In this document: positions 21,476 through 30,878 of the stretch, in pieces
Position numbering within the stretch: position 1 is the stretch's first letter
Layout: every line of letters starts with the position of its first letter
Origin: Solirubrobacter sp963848475
GTDB taxonomy: Bacteria > Actinomycetota > Thermoleophilia > Solirubrobacterales > Solirubrobacteraceae
NCBI GenBank assembly: GCA_963848475.1
Contig: CAWKDW010000006.1
Span: 201,341-265,340 of the forward strand
Direction: 5' to 3'
Length of the DNA stretch: 64,000 bases
Position numbers and translations under genes: made by a program
Notes under the pieces: model-generated
Database searches by the model: none
The model's input: only the letters and a program-made list of their open reading frames with translations
Told to the model about the DNA's origin: nothing

Positions 21476-22599
21476 ATGGCCGAACCGATCACGCAGGCCC
21501 GCCTTCGGGCGCTCGCCGCCGTGCACCCGGACGAGGGACGCGTGCTTGTCCGTGTTCCTGAACCTGGACCCGACCGAGTTCGCGACGCCCAGCGCGCGAT
21601 CATCGGCGATCACGTCGGTGTTGACCGCAGCGACGCGCAAGGTCGAGTCCAAGGAAGGGCTCAGCCACGACGAGCGGATGGCGCTGCACGACGACGTGGA
21701 GCGCGTCCGCGACGTGCTGCTGCTCCGACGTCGCCGCCAACGGCACTCGCGCGGTGGCCGTGTACGCCTGCGGACCGGCCGACCTGCTCGAGGTCGTGCG
21801 CCTGCGGCGCCCGGTCGCGAACAAGGTCGTGCTCGACCGCACCGCGTTCGTCGAGCCGCTCGTGCTGCACGGTACGGACGAGGCGTGGCTGGTGCTGGTC
21901 ACCAACCGGCGCGCGGCGCGCCTGTTCGTCGGCCCCGGCGACGCGCTGGAGGAGACCGACCGCTTCGTCGACGACGTCCACTCCGAGTACGAGAAGCAGG
22001 GCTGGTCGCCGTCCAAGTTCGATCGCTCGGTGGAGCAGGAGGTCAAGGACCACCTCGCCAACGCCGCCGACCTCGCCTTCGACGTCTACAAGAAGCGCGG
22101 GCTCGACCGCGTCCTGATCGGCGCGCCGGACGAACTGGTGGGCGAGCTCAAGGGCAAGCTGCATCCGTACCTGCGCGAGCGGATCGCGGGCCGCATCTCC
22201 GTCGACATCGAGAACGCGTCGCTCGACGACGTCTGCTCGGCGGCCGGGCCGCTGATCGAGGCGCACGCGCGCAAGTGCGAGCGCGAGGCGCTGGACCGGC
22301 TCGCGCAGGGCGTCGGCACCGGCGGGCGCGGCGCGGCGGGCATCGCCGAGGTGCTCGACATGCTCAACCAGGCGCGCGTGGAGACGCTGCTGATCTCCGA
22401 GAACTTCCGCGCCTCCGGCCGGGTGGACTTCGAGGCGGGGCTGCTGCTGCCCGAGGGCGCCGAGTCGGGCGAGGCGGTCGACGACATCGTCGAGCCGGCG
22501 ATCGAGAAGGCGATCGAGCAGTCCGCGACCGCGATGGTCGTGCGCCACCACGACGACCTCGGGCCGCTGGGCGGCATCGGAGCCGTGCTGCGATTTTGA
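21476..22599 (+). CDS. baeRF/Vms1-like release-factor-domain protein (frame-interrupted)
   Basis: The composite protein is about 373 residues and resembles bacterial archaeo-eukaryotic release factor (baeRF) proteins, related to eRF1 domains 2-3 and to Vms1/Vlz1, which act on stalled peptidyl-tRNA. Recognisable parts are the N-terminal SVFLNLDPTEFATP, the conserved AVYACGPADLLEVV strand, KFDRSVEQEVKDHL, and the C-terminal eRF1-like DLGPLGGIGAVLRF. Two breaks, at about 21544 (a T in GTGCTTGTCC) and about 21722 (a C in CTGCTCC), each look like one added base. Removing them restores one frame from the ATG at 21476. Its stop overlaps the next TTG start. Confidence 0.75.
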
Positions 22600-23429
22600 C
22601 GATCGCCTTCCTCGGCACGGGGTTGATGGGCGCGCCGATGGCGCGCAACCTCGCGGGCGCGGGCCACACGGTCCGCGCCTGGAACCGAACGCCGGCCAAG
22701 GCGGAGGGGCTCGGCGCGACGGTCGCGGGCACCCCCGCCGAGGCGGTCGAGGGCGCCGACGTCGTGATCACGATGCTCGCCGACGGCCCCGCGGTCGCGG
22801 CGGCGATGGACGGCGTGACGCTGACCGCCGAGCAGGTCTGGTGGCAGTGCAGCACGGTCGGCGTCGAGTGGATCGCCAAGCTCGCCGGCGGCACCGCGGC
22901 GCAGTTCGTCGACGGCCCGGTGATGGGCACCAAGGCGCCCGCCGAGCAGGGCCAGCTGACCGTGCTGGCCGCGGGCGCCGGGCGCGAGCGGCTCACCGGC
23001 ATCTTCGAGCCGGTCGCCGCGAAGGTCGTCGACCTCGGCGACGAGGTCGGGGCCGGGACCAAGCTCAAGCTCGTCCTCAACAACTGGGTGATCTCGTTCG
23101 TCGAGAGCCTGGCCGAGACGATCGCGCTGGCCGAGGGCCTCGGGGTCGACCCGGCCAAGTTCTTCGAGGGCATCGAGGGCGGCGCGATGTACGCGCCCTA
23201 CGTGAAGGTCAAGGGTGTGCCGATGATCGAGCGCTCGTTCGAGCCGAGCTTCTCGCTCAAGCTCGCGCACAAGGACGCCGGGCTGGTGCTCGACGCCGCT
23301 CGCGAGCTCGGCCTCGAGCTTCCGCTGCCGGCGCTGGTGCGGCAGCAGATGGGCAAGGCGATCGAACGTGGACACGGCGAGGACGACCTCTCAGCTACGT
23401 TCATGGCCCTGTGTCCCGAGCGCTCATAA
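22596..23429 (+). CDS. NAD(P)-dependent beta-hydroxyacid dehydrogenase (3-hydroxyisobutyrate/6-phosphogluconate dehydrogenase family)
   Basis: 277 residues, starting at a TTG that overlaps the previous stop (TTGA), because the Rossmann motif AFLGTGLMGAPMARNL must begin at the N-terminus. The substrate loop FVDGPVMGTKAPAEQGQLT and the catalytic Lys region GTKLKLVLNNW are present. Members oxidise 3-hydroxyisobutyrate, tartronate semialdehyde and related acids, or reduce succinic semialdehyde (GLYR); the specific substrate is not decidable. It is intact, unlike its neighbours, and overlaps the pncA start by 19 bp. Confidence 0.85.
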   Translation: MTIAFLGTGLMGAPMARNLAGAGHTVRAWNRTPAKAEGLGATVAGTPAEAVEGADVVITMLADGPAVAAAMDGVTLTAEQVWWQCSTVGVEWIAKLAGGTAAQFVDGPVMGTKAPAEQGQLTVLAAGAGRERLTGIFEPVAAKVVDLGDEVGAGTKLKLVLNNWVISFVESLAETIALAEGLGVDPAKFFEGIEGGAMYAPYVKVKGVPMIERSFEPSFSLKLAHKDAGLVLDAARELGLELPLPALVRQQMGKAIERGHGEDDLSATFMALCPERS

Positions 23430-23953
23430 TCGTCGACTTCCAGAACGACTTCACACCCGGTGGCGCGCTGCGCCGTCGCGGACGGCGACGCGATCGCCGA
23501 TCGGCTCAACGCGCTGGCCGGCTCCGGGGCGTTCGACCTGGTCGTCGCCACGCGCGACTGGCACCCCGCCGAGCACTCGTCGTTCGCCGTCAACGGCGGC
23601 CCGTGGCCGCGTGCACTGCGTCGCGGGCAGCGCGGGCGCCGAGCTGCATCCGGCGCTCGATCGCAACCAGCTCGACGTGATCGTCGACAAGGGCCAGGCC
23701 GTCGACACCGACGGCTACAGCGGCTTCGAGGGCACCGACCTCGAGACGCTACTGCGCGAGCACGAGGTGACCGAGGTCACCGTCACGGGCCTCGCCACCG
23801 ACTACTGCGTCAAGAACACCGCGCTGGACGCGCTGCGCGCAGGCTTTGCCGTCACGGTCGACAGCACGCGCGGTCCGCGGCGTCGAGATCGAGCCGGGCG
23901 ACTCCGAGCGCGCACTGGCCGAAGTGCGCGCCGCCGGCGGCGTGGTGGCGTGA
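23411..23953 (+). CDS. pncA: Nicotinamidase (frame-interrupted)
   Basis: Hydrolyses nicotinamide to nicotinate in NAD salvage. The GTG start gives VSRALIIVDFQNDFTPGG with the catalytic Asp; VVATRDWHPAEHSSF carries the metal-binding Asp/His; VDKGQ has the Lys; GLATDYCVKNTALDAL carries the nucleophile Cys. Three breaks (about 23472, 23611 and 23876) each behave as one extra base: after GGAL, at WP/VHCVAGS, and at DSTR/AVRGVEIEPGD. Joined, the protein is about 179 residues, the normal length. The stop overlaps the pcm start (GTGA). Together with the convergent pncB it forms a two-step route to nicotinate mononucleotide. Confidence 0.85.
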
Positions 23954-24567
23954 GCAACTCCGCTGACCGGCTGATCGATCAGCTCCGCCCGCACATCAAC
24001 GACGAGCGCGTGCTGGAGGCGATGCGCGAGGTTCCGCGCGAGCTGCTTCGTCCCGGAGGAGCTCGCCGCCGAGGCCTGGGACAACGTGCCGCTCCCGATC
24101 GGCGCCGGCCAGACGATCTCGCAGCCGCTCGTCGTCGCGCGGATGCTCGAGCTGCTCGAGCTGCAAGGGCCACGAGCGGATCCTCGACGTCGGCACCGGC
24201 TCGGGCTACCACGCGGCGCTGCTCGCGCGGCTCGGCTCGCACGTGTGGAGCGTCGAGCGCCACGTCGGCGCTGTCCGAGCAGGCACGGCGCAACCTCGAG
24301 GCCGCGAAGATCTACAACGTGGCGCTCGTCGTCGGCGACGGCGTACGCGGGCTGCCCGAGACGGCGCCGTTCGACGCGATCAACGTCGCCGCGGCCGCCG
24401 GCCGCGACATCCCGTCCGCCCTGGAGGACCAGCTGGGGCCGGGTGCGCGGCTCGTCGTCCCGGTGCGAGACCGGCGACCAGCGGCTCTACATCGTCCAGC
24501 GCACCCGCGCGGGCTCGAGCGCAAGGGGCTCGAGCGCGTGCGCTTCGTCCCGCTCGTGACTACCTGA
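23950..24567 (+). CDS. pcm: Protein-L-isoaspartate O-methyltransferase (frame-interrupted)
   Basis: Uses S-adenosylmethionine to methylate L-isoaspartyl residues in damaged proteins. The family landmarks are all present in order: FVPEELAAEAWDN, LPIGAGQTISQP, the SAM motif ILDVGTGSGYHAALL, VWSVERH, VGDG, AAAGRDIPSALEDQL and the C-terminal RFVPLVT. They lie in alternating frames, with four apparent +1 breaks (about 24047, 24162, 24269 and 24466) and one apparent -1 near 24508. Restored length is about 204 residues. Start GTG 23950 overlaps the pncA stop. The final 8 bp overlap the pncB stop tail to tail. Confidence 0.85.
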   Translation: MSNSADRLIDQLRPHINDERVLEAMREVPRELLRPGGARRRGLGQRAAPDRRRPDDLAAARRRADARAARAARATSGSSTSAPARATTRRCSRGSARTCGASSATSALSEQARRNLEAAKIYNVALVVGDGVRGLPETAPFDAINVAAAAGRDIPSALEDQLGPGARLVVPVRDRRPAALHRPAHPRGLERKGLERVRFVPLVTT

Positions 24568-25645
24568 CCGGCTCCAGGCGCGGGTTCGGGCGGTACTCGC
24601 GCCCGACCTTCGCGCACGGCTTGCCGTCGTTCATCACGACGTCGGCGGTGAAGTCGTTGGCGCCGCGGATCAGCGAGGAGCCGACGCCGTAGGAGTCCAC
24701 GGGCACGCCGGCGTCCTCGAACTCGCGTGATGCGCTGGGCGTTGAAGCCGCCGGAGACGACGATGTGGACGTCCTTGAAGCCGGCCCGGTCGAGCTCGGA
24801 GCGCGTCAGCTCGACCAGTTCGGCGGCGACGCCCGTCGGCGCGGCGTCGCCGTGCAGGCGGCGCAGCGACTCGTCGGCGAGCTTGTCGCTGGTGTCCAGC
24901 CGCACGCCCCACAGGTCGTCGCCGAGCGCGTCGGCGACCTCGAGCGCGGTGCGCACGGAGTCGTTGACGAAGTCGACGAGCACCGTGACGTTCATGTCGC
25001 GCCCGAAGCGGTCGGCGAACTTGCGCGCCGCGAGCGCGGTGTCGCCGCCGTAGGCGGCGATCAGCCCGTGCGGCACGGTGCCGACGCCGCGGCCGCCCCA
25101 CCACGAGGCCTGCGCGTCGGTCGAGACGCCGATCGCCCCCGCGATGTGCGCCGACCAGCCGTCGCCGGTCTGCACGAGCCAGTGGTCGTGGCGGGCGGGG
25201 AAGTACAGGATCGGCTTGCCGCGGGCCGCGTCGACGACCTCGCGCACGTTGCGCATGACCAGCGTGCGCCGCGCCATCACGCCGAGGTAGACGGTCTCGA
25301 GGTGCGCGAAGTCCGCGTAGTCGCCCTCGATCGTCATCACGCGTCTCCCACGGGGAGATCTCGTCGCCCTCGTGCAGCGCGCGCACGTCGAGGCTCTCGA
25401 AGCCGTTGACCCAGAGATCGCCCTCGTAGTGGCCCGGCGCCCTGCTTGAGCACGGCGATCGCCTCGTCGATCCCGCCGAGGATCGAGTCCTTGCGCTGGA
25501 AGACCTGCATCAGCACCCGCGGGTGATGCCCGTCGGCCTCCAGCAGCGACTTCGTCAGGTTGAAGTACGCGTCGGAGTAGTAGCCCTCGCGGATCTTCTC
25601 GACCGGCAGGCGGAACGCCGACGGCGGGTAGGCGGACACGCTCAC
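24560..25645 (-). CDS. pncB: Nicotinate phosphoribosyltransferase (frame-interrupted)
   Basis: Converts nicotinate and PRPP to nicotinate mononucleotide in NAD salvage. Landmarks are KIREGYYSDAYFNLTKSLL, QVFQRKDSILGG, the active-site region LETVYLGVMARRTLVMRNVR, FPARHDHWL, GVSTDAQASWWGG, VRLDTSDKL and IVVSGGFNAQRI. The C-terminal VPVDSYGVGSSLIRG is the phosphate-binding loop. Three +1 breaks lie near 25345, 25438 and 24729. Start GTG 25645 (VSVSAYPPSAFRLP) is the first plausible start in frame. It lies 23 bp downstream of uppP on the same strand, so the two are probably cotranscribed. Confidence 0.85.
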
Positions 25646-25668
25646 GGACGGCCATCTGCCCACGAAGG

Positions 25669-26494
25669 CTACGAGATGGCGCCGGCCGCCGTGAGAACGA
25701 TGACCAAGCGTGCCGAGCGCGACGCGGTAGATCACGAAGATCGCCGTCGAGTGCGAGGTCAGCCAGCGCAGCATCCAGGCGATCGACGCGTAGCCGACGA
25801 CGAAGGCCAGCAGCGTCGCGATCACGGTCGGCGCGAGGCCCGCACCGCCGGGCTCGCCGATCTTGCGCGCCTCGAACAGGCCGGACAGCACGACCGCCGG
25901 GATCGAGAGCAGGAACGAGTAGCGAGCGGCCGACTCGCGGTCGAAGCCGGCGAACAGGCCGGCCGGTGATCGTCGCGCCCGAGCGCGAGACGCCGGGGAT
26001 CAGCGCGCAGCGCCTGCGCGAAGCCGATCAGCGCCGCGTCGCGCGCGATTGATGTCGCTCAGGTCGCGATTGCGCTTGGCGACCGTGCTCGGCGTAGCAG
26101 CAGCAGCAAGGCCCATCACGATCAGCGCGCTGCCGATCAGGTACAGGTTGCGCCCGCCGCTCTCGATCTGGTCGCGTGAAGATGAAGCCGAAGATCGCGA
26201 TCGGGATCGTGCCGAGGCCGATGTACCAGCCCATCCGCGCGTCGAGCTCGCCGCGCAGCGACGGGTCGCGCAGGCTGCAGGAACCACGTCTTGATGATCC
26301 GCCACAGGTCCTCGCGGAAGTAGAGCAGCACCGCGGCCATCGTCCCGAGCTGGACGACGGCGGTGAAGGCCGCGCCGGGATCGTCCCAGCCGGCGAAGGC
26401 GGGCACGATCCGCAGGTGGGCGGTGCTCGAGACCGGCAGGAACTCGGTCAGCCCTTGGACGATGCCGAGGACGATGGCCTGGAAAGGCGTCCAC
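25669..26494 (-). CDS. uppP: Undecaprenyl-diphosphatase UppP/BacA (heavily frame-interrupted)
   Basis: Integral membrane enzyme that recycles undecaprenyl pyrophosphate for cell-wall synthesis and gives bacitracin tolerance. Motif 1 QGLTEFLPVSSTAHL and motif 2 PGVSRSGATIT with its catalytic residues can be read, as can REDLWRIIKTWFL, MGWYIGLGTIPIAIFGF and SAARYSFLLSIPAVV. About ten separate +1 breaks are needed to join them, including three within about 40 bp (26080-26120) that together restore the frame. With one base removed at each, a 272-residue protein results, exactly the family length. The start is GTG 26494 (VDAFQAIVLG after correction). Confidence 0.8.
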
Positions 26495-26645
26495 GGCGGC
26501 CCGAGAATAGCGGCGGGAACCTGATCGATAGCTGAACGGACACATAGGGAATCCCTGATGGCCCTTATTCGCCCCCGCGTCAGAGAATGAGCTCGCCCGC
26601 ATGCCGATGCGCCGGGCCTGCGCATCGCGCGCTAGCGTCCGGGCT

Positions 26646-28032
26646 ATGAGCACGGAGACGATCGAGAGCCGGTCACCGCAGGATCAGTCCGACGTGGTGG
26701 TGTCCGCCCCGGCCGCGGATCGCGAGGTGGTCGCCGCTGCGGTCAAGCGCGCGCGTGAGGCGCAGCGCGAGTGGTCGCGCAGCGCGCTCGCACGCGCCGA
26801 TGCGCTGTCCGCCGCCGCTGAGGCGCTCGCCGCCGCGAAGGACGACGTCGTCGCGCTGATGGTGCGCGAGGTCGGCAAGCCGCTGACCGAGTCGGTGATG
26901 GAGCACGGGCGTTCCGTGCGCATCCTGCGCTACCAGGCGCAGTCGGCGATGGACCCGGACGGCGACACCTATCCCGCCGCGCCGCCCGCCGATCCACGCA
27001 CGCTGCTGCTGAGCCGCCGCCGCCCGCGCGGCGTCGGCGGGCCTCATCACGCCCTGGAACTTCCCGTTCGCGATCCCGCTGTGGAAGGCGGCGCCGGCGC
27101 TGGCCTACGGCAACACCGTGGTGCTCAAGCCGGCCTCGGACGCGATCGCCTGCGCGCTGCTGCTGGAGGAGATCCTCAACCAGCACCTGCCCGAGGGCGT
27201 CTTCAACGTCGTCACCGGGCCGGGCGCCGCCGGCCAGGCGGTCGTCGAGCTGGCGGACGTCGTCTCGTTCACAGGCTCGACGGCGGTCGGGCTCGGCGTC
27301 GCCGCCGCCGCGACCGCGCGCGGCATCGCCAGCCAGGCCGAGATGGGCGGGCTGAACGCGTCGATCGTGCTCCCCGACGCCGATCTGGAGTCGGCGGCGA
27401 AGGTGATCGCCGGCGCCGCGATGGGCTTCGCGGGCCAGAAGTGCACGGCGACCGGCCGCGTGATCGTGCTCGGCGACCCGGCAGCGTTCACGGACGCGCT
27501 GGCCGCTGCGGTCGAGGCGCTCCCGACGGGCGATCCGGCCGATGCGAGCACCGTGATCGGCCCGGTCATCAACGTGCCGGCGCGCGACGACCTGGTCGCG
27601 GCCGCCAATGGCGCTCCGGCCGACGGCGGACGCCTGGTGACCGGCGGTGCCGCGCTCGACGGGCCGGGCCTGTTCTTCAGCCCGGCGGTCATCGACGGAC
27701 AGGACCCGTCCGCGCGGCTGGCGCAGGAGGAGGTCTTCGGGCCGATCGTCACCGTGCTGCGCGCGAGCTCGGCCGAGCAGGCGGTCGAGATCTCCAACGG
27801 CGTGCCGTTCGGGCTCGTGACGTCGGTCTTCACGCGCGACCTGGACTCCGCATTGACGGTTGTCGACGGGCTCGAAACGGGCATGATCCGCGTCAACATG
27901 CCGACCTCCGGCGTCGACTTCCACGCGCCCTTCGGGGGCGAGAAGCAGTCCTCGTTCGGCCCGCGCGAGCAGGGCAAGGCCGCGCGCGAGCTGTACACGA
28001 CGACGCACACGATCACCATCGGACCGAGCTGA
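26646..28032 (+). CDS. Aldehyde dehydrogenase, probably 2-oxoglutarate semialdehyde-type (one frame break)
   Basis: NAD(P)-dependent aldehyde dehydrogenase. Landmarks are GLITPWNFPFAIPLWK, the NAD-binding SFTGSTAVG, the general-base Glu in AEMGGLNASIVL, the nucleophile Cys in FAGQKCTATGR, and EEVFGPIVTV. One +1 break at about 27039 (RGV/AGLITPWNFP) separates the first 130 residues from the rest; both parts are conserved. The following FAH-family gene suggests a pentose-acid pathway in which this enzyme oxidises 2-oxoglutarate semialdehyde to 2-oxoglutarate; that specificity is inference from context. It is the first gene of a four-gene operon. Confidence 0.85.
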
Positions 28033-28036
28033 GCCG

Positions 28037-28860
28037 ATGGCGCTCTGGCGGGTCCAGACGGCTGACGGCGAGCGGCTCGCCCGCGGGTCGGTGGACGGCT
28101 GGGCCGGTCGAGCTGCTCGAAGGGACGCTCGACGCGCTGCTGGCGGCGGGCTCGCTCGACGCGCCGGTCACCGGGCCGGTCCCGGCCGGTTCGGTCGTGC
28201 TCGCGCCGGTGGCCGGGCAGGAGGTGTGGGCCGCGGGCGTCACCTACTCGGCCAGCCGCAGCGCGCGCAACGACGAGTCCAAGGGCGCGCACGACTTCTA
28301 CGACCTCGTCTACGACGCCGAGCGGCCGGAGCTGTTCTTCAAGGCCGCGCCGGGCCGCGTACGCGGTCCGGGCGGGCTGATCGGCGTGCGCGAGGACTCC
28401 GGCTGGGACGTGCCCGAGCCCGAGCTCGCGCTGGTGATCTCGGCCGCCGGGGAGATCCTCGGCTACACGATCGGCAACGACGTCTCGTCGCGCTCGATCG
28501 AGGGCGAGAACCCGCTCTATCTGCCGCAGGCGAAGGTCTACCGCGGCTCGTGCGCGCTCGGCCCGTGCATCGTGCCGGTGGCCGAGGCCCCGCCCGCGGA
28601 GGAGCTGGAGATCGCGCTGACGATCTCTCGCTCCGGCGAGGCGGTATTCGAGGGCTCGACGCAGGTCGCGCTGCTCAAGCGCGGGTCTGCCGGAGCTGGT
28701 CTCGTGGCTGTTCAAGGCCCAGGATTTCCCTGTGGGCGCGGTGCTGCTGACGGGTACGTCAGTGATACCCGCGGTCGAGTTCACGCTGCGGGGCGGTGAT
28801 GAGGTGCGGATCGCGATCACCGGGTTGGGAGAACTGGTGAACACGGTGGAGGTCGTATGA
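28037..28860 (+). CDS. Fumarylacetoacetate hydrolase-family protein, 2-keto-3-deoxy-sugar-acid dehydratase-like (frame-interrupted)
   Basis: FAH-fold enzymes are Mg-dependent hydrolases or dehydratases of 2-oxo acids. Visible are PELFFKAAPGRV, the metal-binding DVPEPELALVI, GYTIGNDVSSRSIEG, LPQAKVYRGSCALGP, and the late TGTSVIPAVEF. This arrangement (QAKVY..SCALGP) matches the 2-keto-3-deoxy-pentonate dehydratase branch. Two +1 breaks are near 28108 and 28688. The end overlaps the next ATG (ATGA). It is paired with an ALDH, as in Weimberg-type pathways. Confidence 0.75.
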
Positions 28861-29867
28861 AGGCGATCGTCTGGCAGGGTCCGTCCGAGATGACCGTGGA
28901 GGAGCGGCCGCAGCCGGGCGATCCCGGGCCGGGCGAGCTCATCCTGCGCCCCGAGGCGGTGGGGATCTGCGGCTCGGAGATCGAGGGCTACCTCGGCCAC
29001 ATGGGCAACCGCATCCCGCCGCTGGTCATGGGCCACGAGTTCGCGGGGACGGTCGTGGCGGCCGGCGAGGGTGCTTCGGAGTTCGAGGGCGCGCGCGTGG
29101 CCGTCAATCCCTTGAGTGGCTGCGGCGAGTGCCGGCTGTGTCTTGCCGGGCACACCAACCTGTGCCGCGACCGCGTGCTGATCGGCGTGCACGCGCCCGG
29201 CGCCTTCGCCGACTTCGTCAAGGTGCCCGCGTCCGATGCGCGCGTGCTGCCCGACGGGATCTCCTCGCGCGTCGGCGCGCTGATGGAACCGCTCGCCAAC
29301 GGCGTACACGCCGTCCGCCTCGCCCCGGACGGGGTCGAGAGCGCGGTGGTGATGGGCGCGGGAACGATCGGGCTCGTCACGCTGCAGGCGGCGCTGCTCG
29401 ACGGCATCCTCCACGTCGCGGTCGTCGAGCCGCAGGACGAGCGGCGCGCCCGCGCCTCGGCGCTCGGCGCACATGCCGTCTACGGCTCGCCCGAGGAGGC
29501 GAGGGACGCCGGCGAGCCGGACCTCGTGCTCGACGCGGTCGGCGCGCAGGCCACCCGTGCGCTCGGGCTCGAACTGCTGCGCCCCGGCGGGACGATGGTC
29601 TGCATCGGGCTCGCCAGCGACGACACGACGCTCGGCTTTCACGACGTCGTGCGCAGCCAGCACCGCATCCAGGGCTCCTACGCGTACACGATGCCGGACT
29701 TCGAACAGGCCCACGCGTGGCTCGTGAGCGGTGAGGCCTCGCTCGGCGACGAGCTCTCGGCCGTGCTGCCGCTCGACGCCGGGCCGGAGGCCTTCGCGCG
29801 TCTGGCCGGGGGCCCGCCGCCGCCGGAGTTCAAGGTCTTCCTGGCCGGCGAGGGCCGGGAGGCGTGA
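28857..29867 (+). CDS. Zinc-dependent medium-chain alcohol/polyol dehydrogenase
   Basis: 336 residues, intact. The catalytic zinc ligands are in GICGSE and MGHEFAG; the structural zinc site is four cysteines in NPLSGCGECRLCLAGHTNLC. The NAD-binding loop is VVMGAGTIGLVTLQAALL. This is the threonine/sorbitol/galactitol dehydrogenase type of medium-chain reductase. It overlaps the genes on both sides by 4 bp, so it belongs to the same operon as the ALDH, FAH and SDR genes and probably oxidises a sugar or sugar acid. Confidence 0.88.
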   Translation: MKAIVWQGPSEMTVEERPQPGDPGPGELILRPEAVGICGSEIEGYLGHMGNRIPPLVMGHEFAGTVVAAGEGASEFEGARVAVNPLSGCGECRLCLAGHTNLCRDRVLIGVHAPGAFADFVKVPASDARVLPDGISSRVGALMEPLANGVHAVRLAPDGVESAVVMGAGTIGLVTLQAALLDGILHVAVVEPQDERRARASALGAHAVYGSPEEARDAGEPDLVLDAVGAQATRALGLELLRPGGTMVCIGLASDDTTLGFHDVVRSQHRIQGSYAYTMPDFEQAHAWLVSGEASLGDELSAVLPLDAGPEAFARLAGGPPPPEFKVFLAGEGREA

Positions 29868-30549
29868 GCCGCACGGTCGTCGTCGTCGGCGCGTCGTCGG
29901 GCATCGGGCTCGCGACGGCGCGGGCGTTCGCCGCGGCCGGCGACACCGTCCACGCCGCCGCACGGCGGGAGATCGACGAGCGCGGGGTGACGGCGCACCG
30001 GCTCGACGTCACCGACCGCGAGGCGGTGGCGGCCTTCGCGGCCGGTTTCGACAGCGTCGACGCCCTGATCGTCGCCGCGGGCACGAACATCAAGCAGCGG
30101 CGACTGCACGAGCTCACGCCCGAGACGTGGGATCACGTGATCGGCGCGAACCTCAACGGCCCGTTCTACGTGCTGTCCGCCTTCCAGGAGGCGCTGCGCG
30201 CCGCGCGCCCGGCACGGTGGTGGTGATCTCCAGCGTCTCCGGCGCCTACACGGATCGCTCCGGCCCGGCCTACCAGGCCGCGAAGGCGGGAGTGCTGGCG
30301 CTGGTGCACGGCGCCGGCTTCGAGGCCGGCGGCGAGATCCGCTGCACCGCCATCTTGCCCGGCGTCGTCGACACGGCGATCCTCGACAACCGGCCCGAGC
30401 CGCCCGACGCGGCGACGCGCGCCCAGATGCTGCATGCGGAGGACGTGGCGGCGGCGTGCGTGTTCGCCGTCTCGCTGCCGCCACGGGCCTACGTCCCGGA
30501 GCTCACGATCCTGCCGACTGCACTGCAGGCGATCGGGAAGACGACGTGA
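29864..30549 (+). CDS. Short-chain dehydrogenase/reductase (one frame break)
   Basis: SDR fold with NAD motif GASSGIGLATARAF, the N-A-A-G equivalent VAAGTN, the catalytic Ser in ISSVSGAY and the YxxxK in YQAAK. The frame breaks once at about 30213 in the CCCGGC stretch before TVVVISSVSG, where one base is missing or two are extra. Start GTG 29864 overlaps the previous stop (GTGA). It is the last gene of the sugar-acid operon; its end overlaps the convergent DUF3817 gene by 47 bp. Confidence 0.82.
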
Positions 30550-30814
30550 GCCAGCGGTCGACGACGTAGCCGCCGAACGGGATCACGGCGCCGAGCAGGA
30601 TCAGCAGCGTGGTCTTGGTGCTCCAGCCCTGGTCGGGGCGAAGGTTGAGCGCGAGCAGGACGTAGGCGATGAAGAGCGCGCCGTGGATCGGCCCCAGCAC
30701 GGTGACGCCGAGCTCGGCGTCGGCGGTGCGTTTGAGCACGGAGGCCACCAGCAGCAGGAGGAAGCTGGTCGCCTCCAGGATCGCGACGATGCGAAAGGTC
30801 TTGAGCGAATTCAC
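30503..30814 (-). CDS. DUF3817 family small membrane protein
   Basis: 103 residues with three hydrophobic helices. The pattern FRIVAILEATSFLLLL, GPIHGALFIAYVLLAL and LLGAVIPFGGYVVDRWL matches the DUF3817 family, which is widespread in actinobacteria and has no established function. The 3' end overlaps the SDR gene by 47 bp tail to tail. Confidence 0.8.
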   Translation of the reverse strand: MNSLKTFRIVAILEATSFLLLLVASVLKRTADAELGVTVLGPIHGALFIAYVLLALNLRPDQGWSTKTTLLILLGAVIPFGGYVVDRWLTSSSRSPAVQSAGS

Positions 30815-30878
30815 CCCTAGAGAGTGACGCAGGCGGCGGTATTGAGAACCCTCACGTGACTATGCGACAGTCAGTCAC

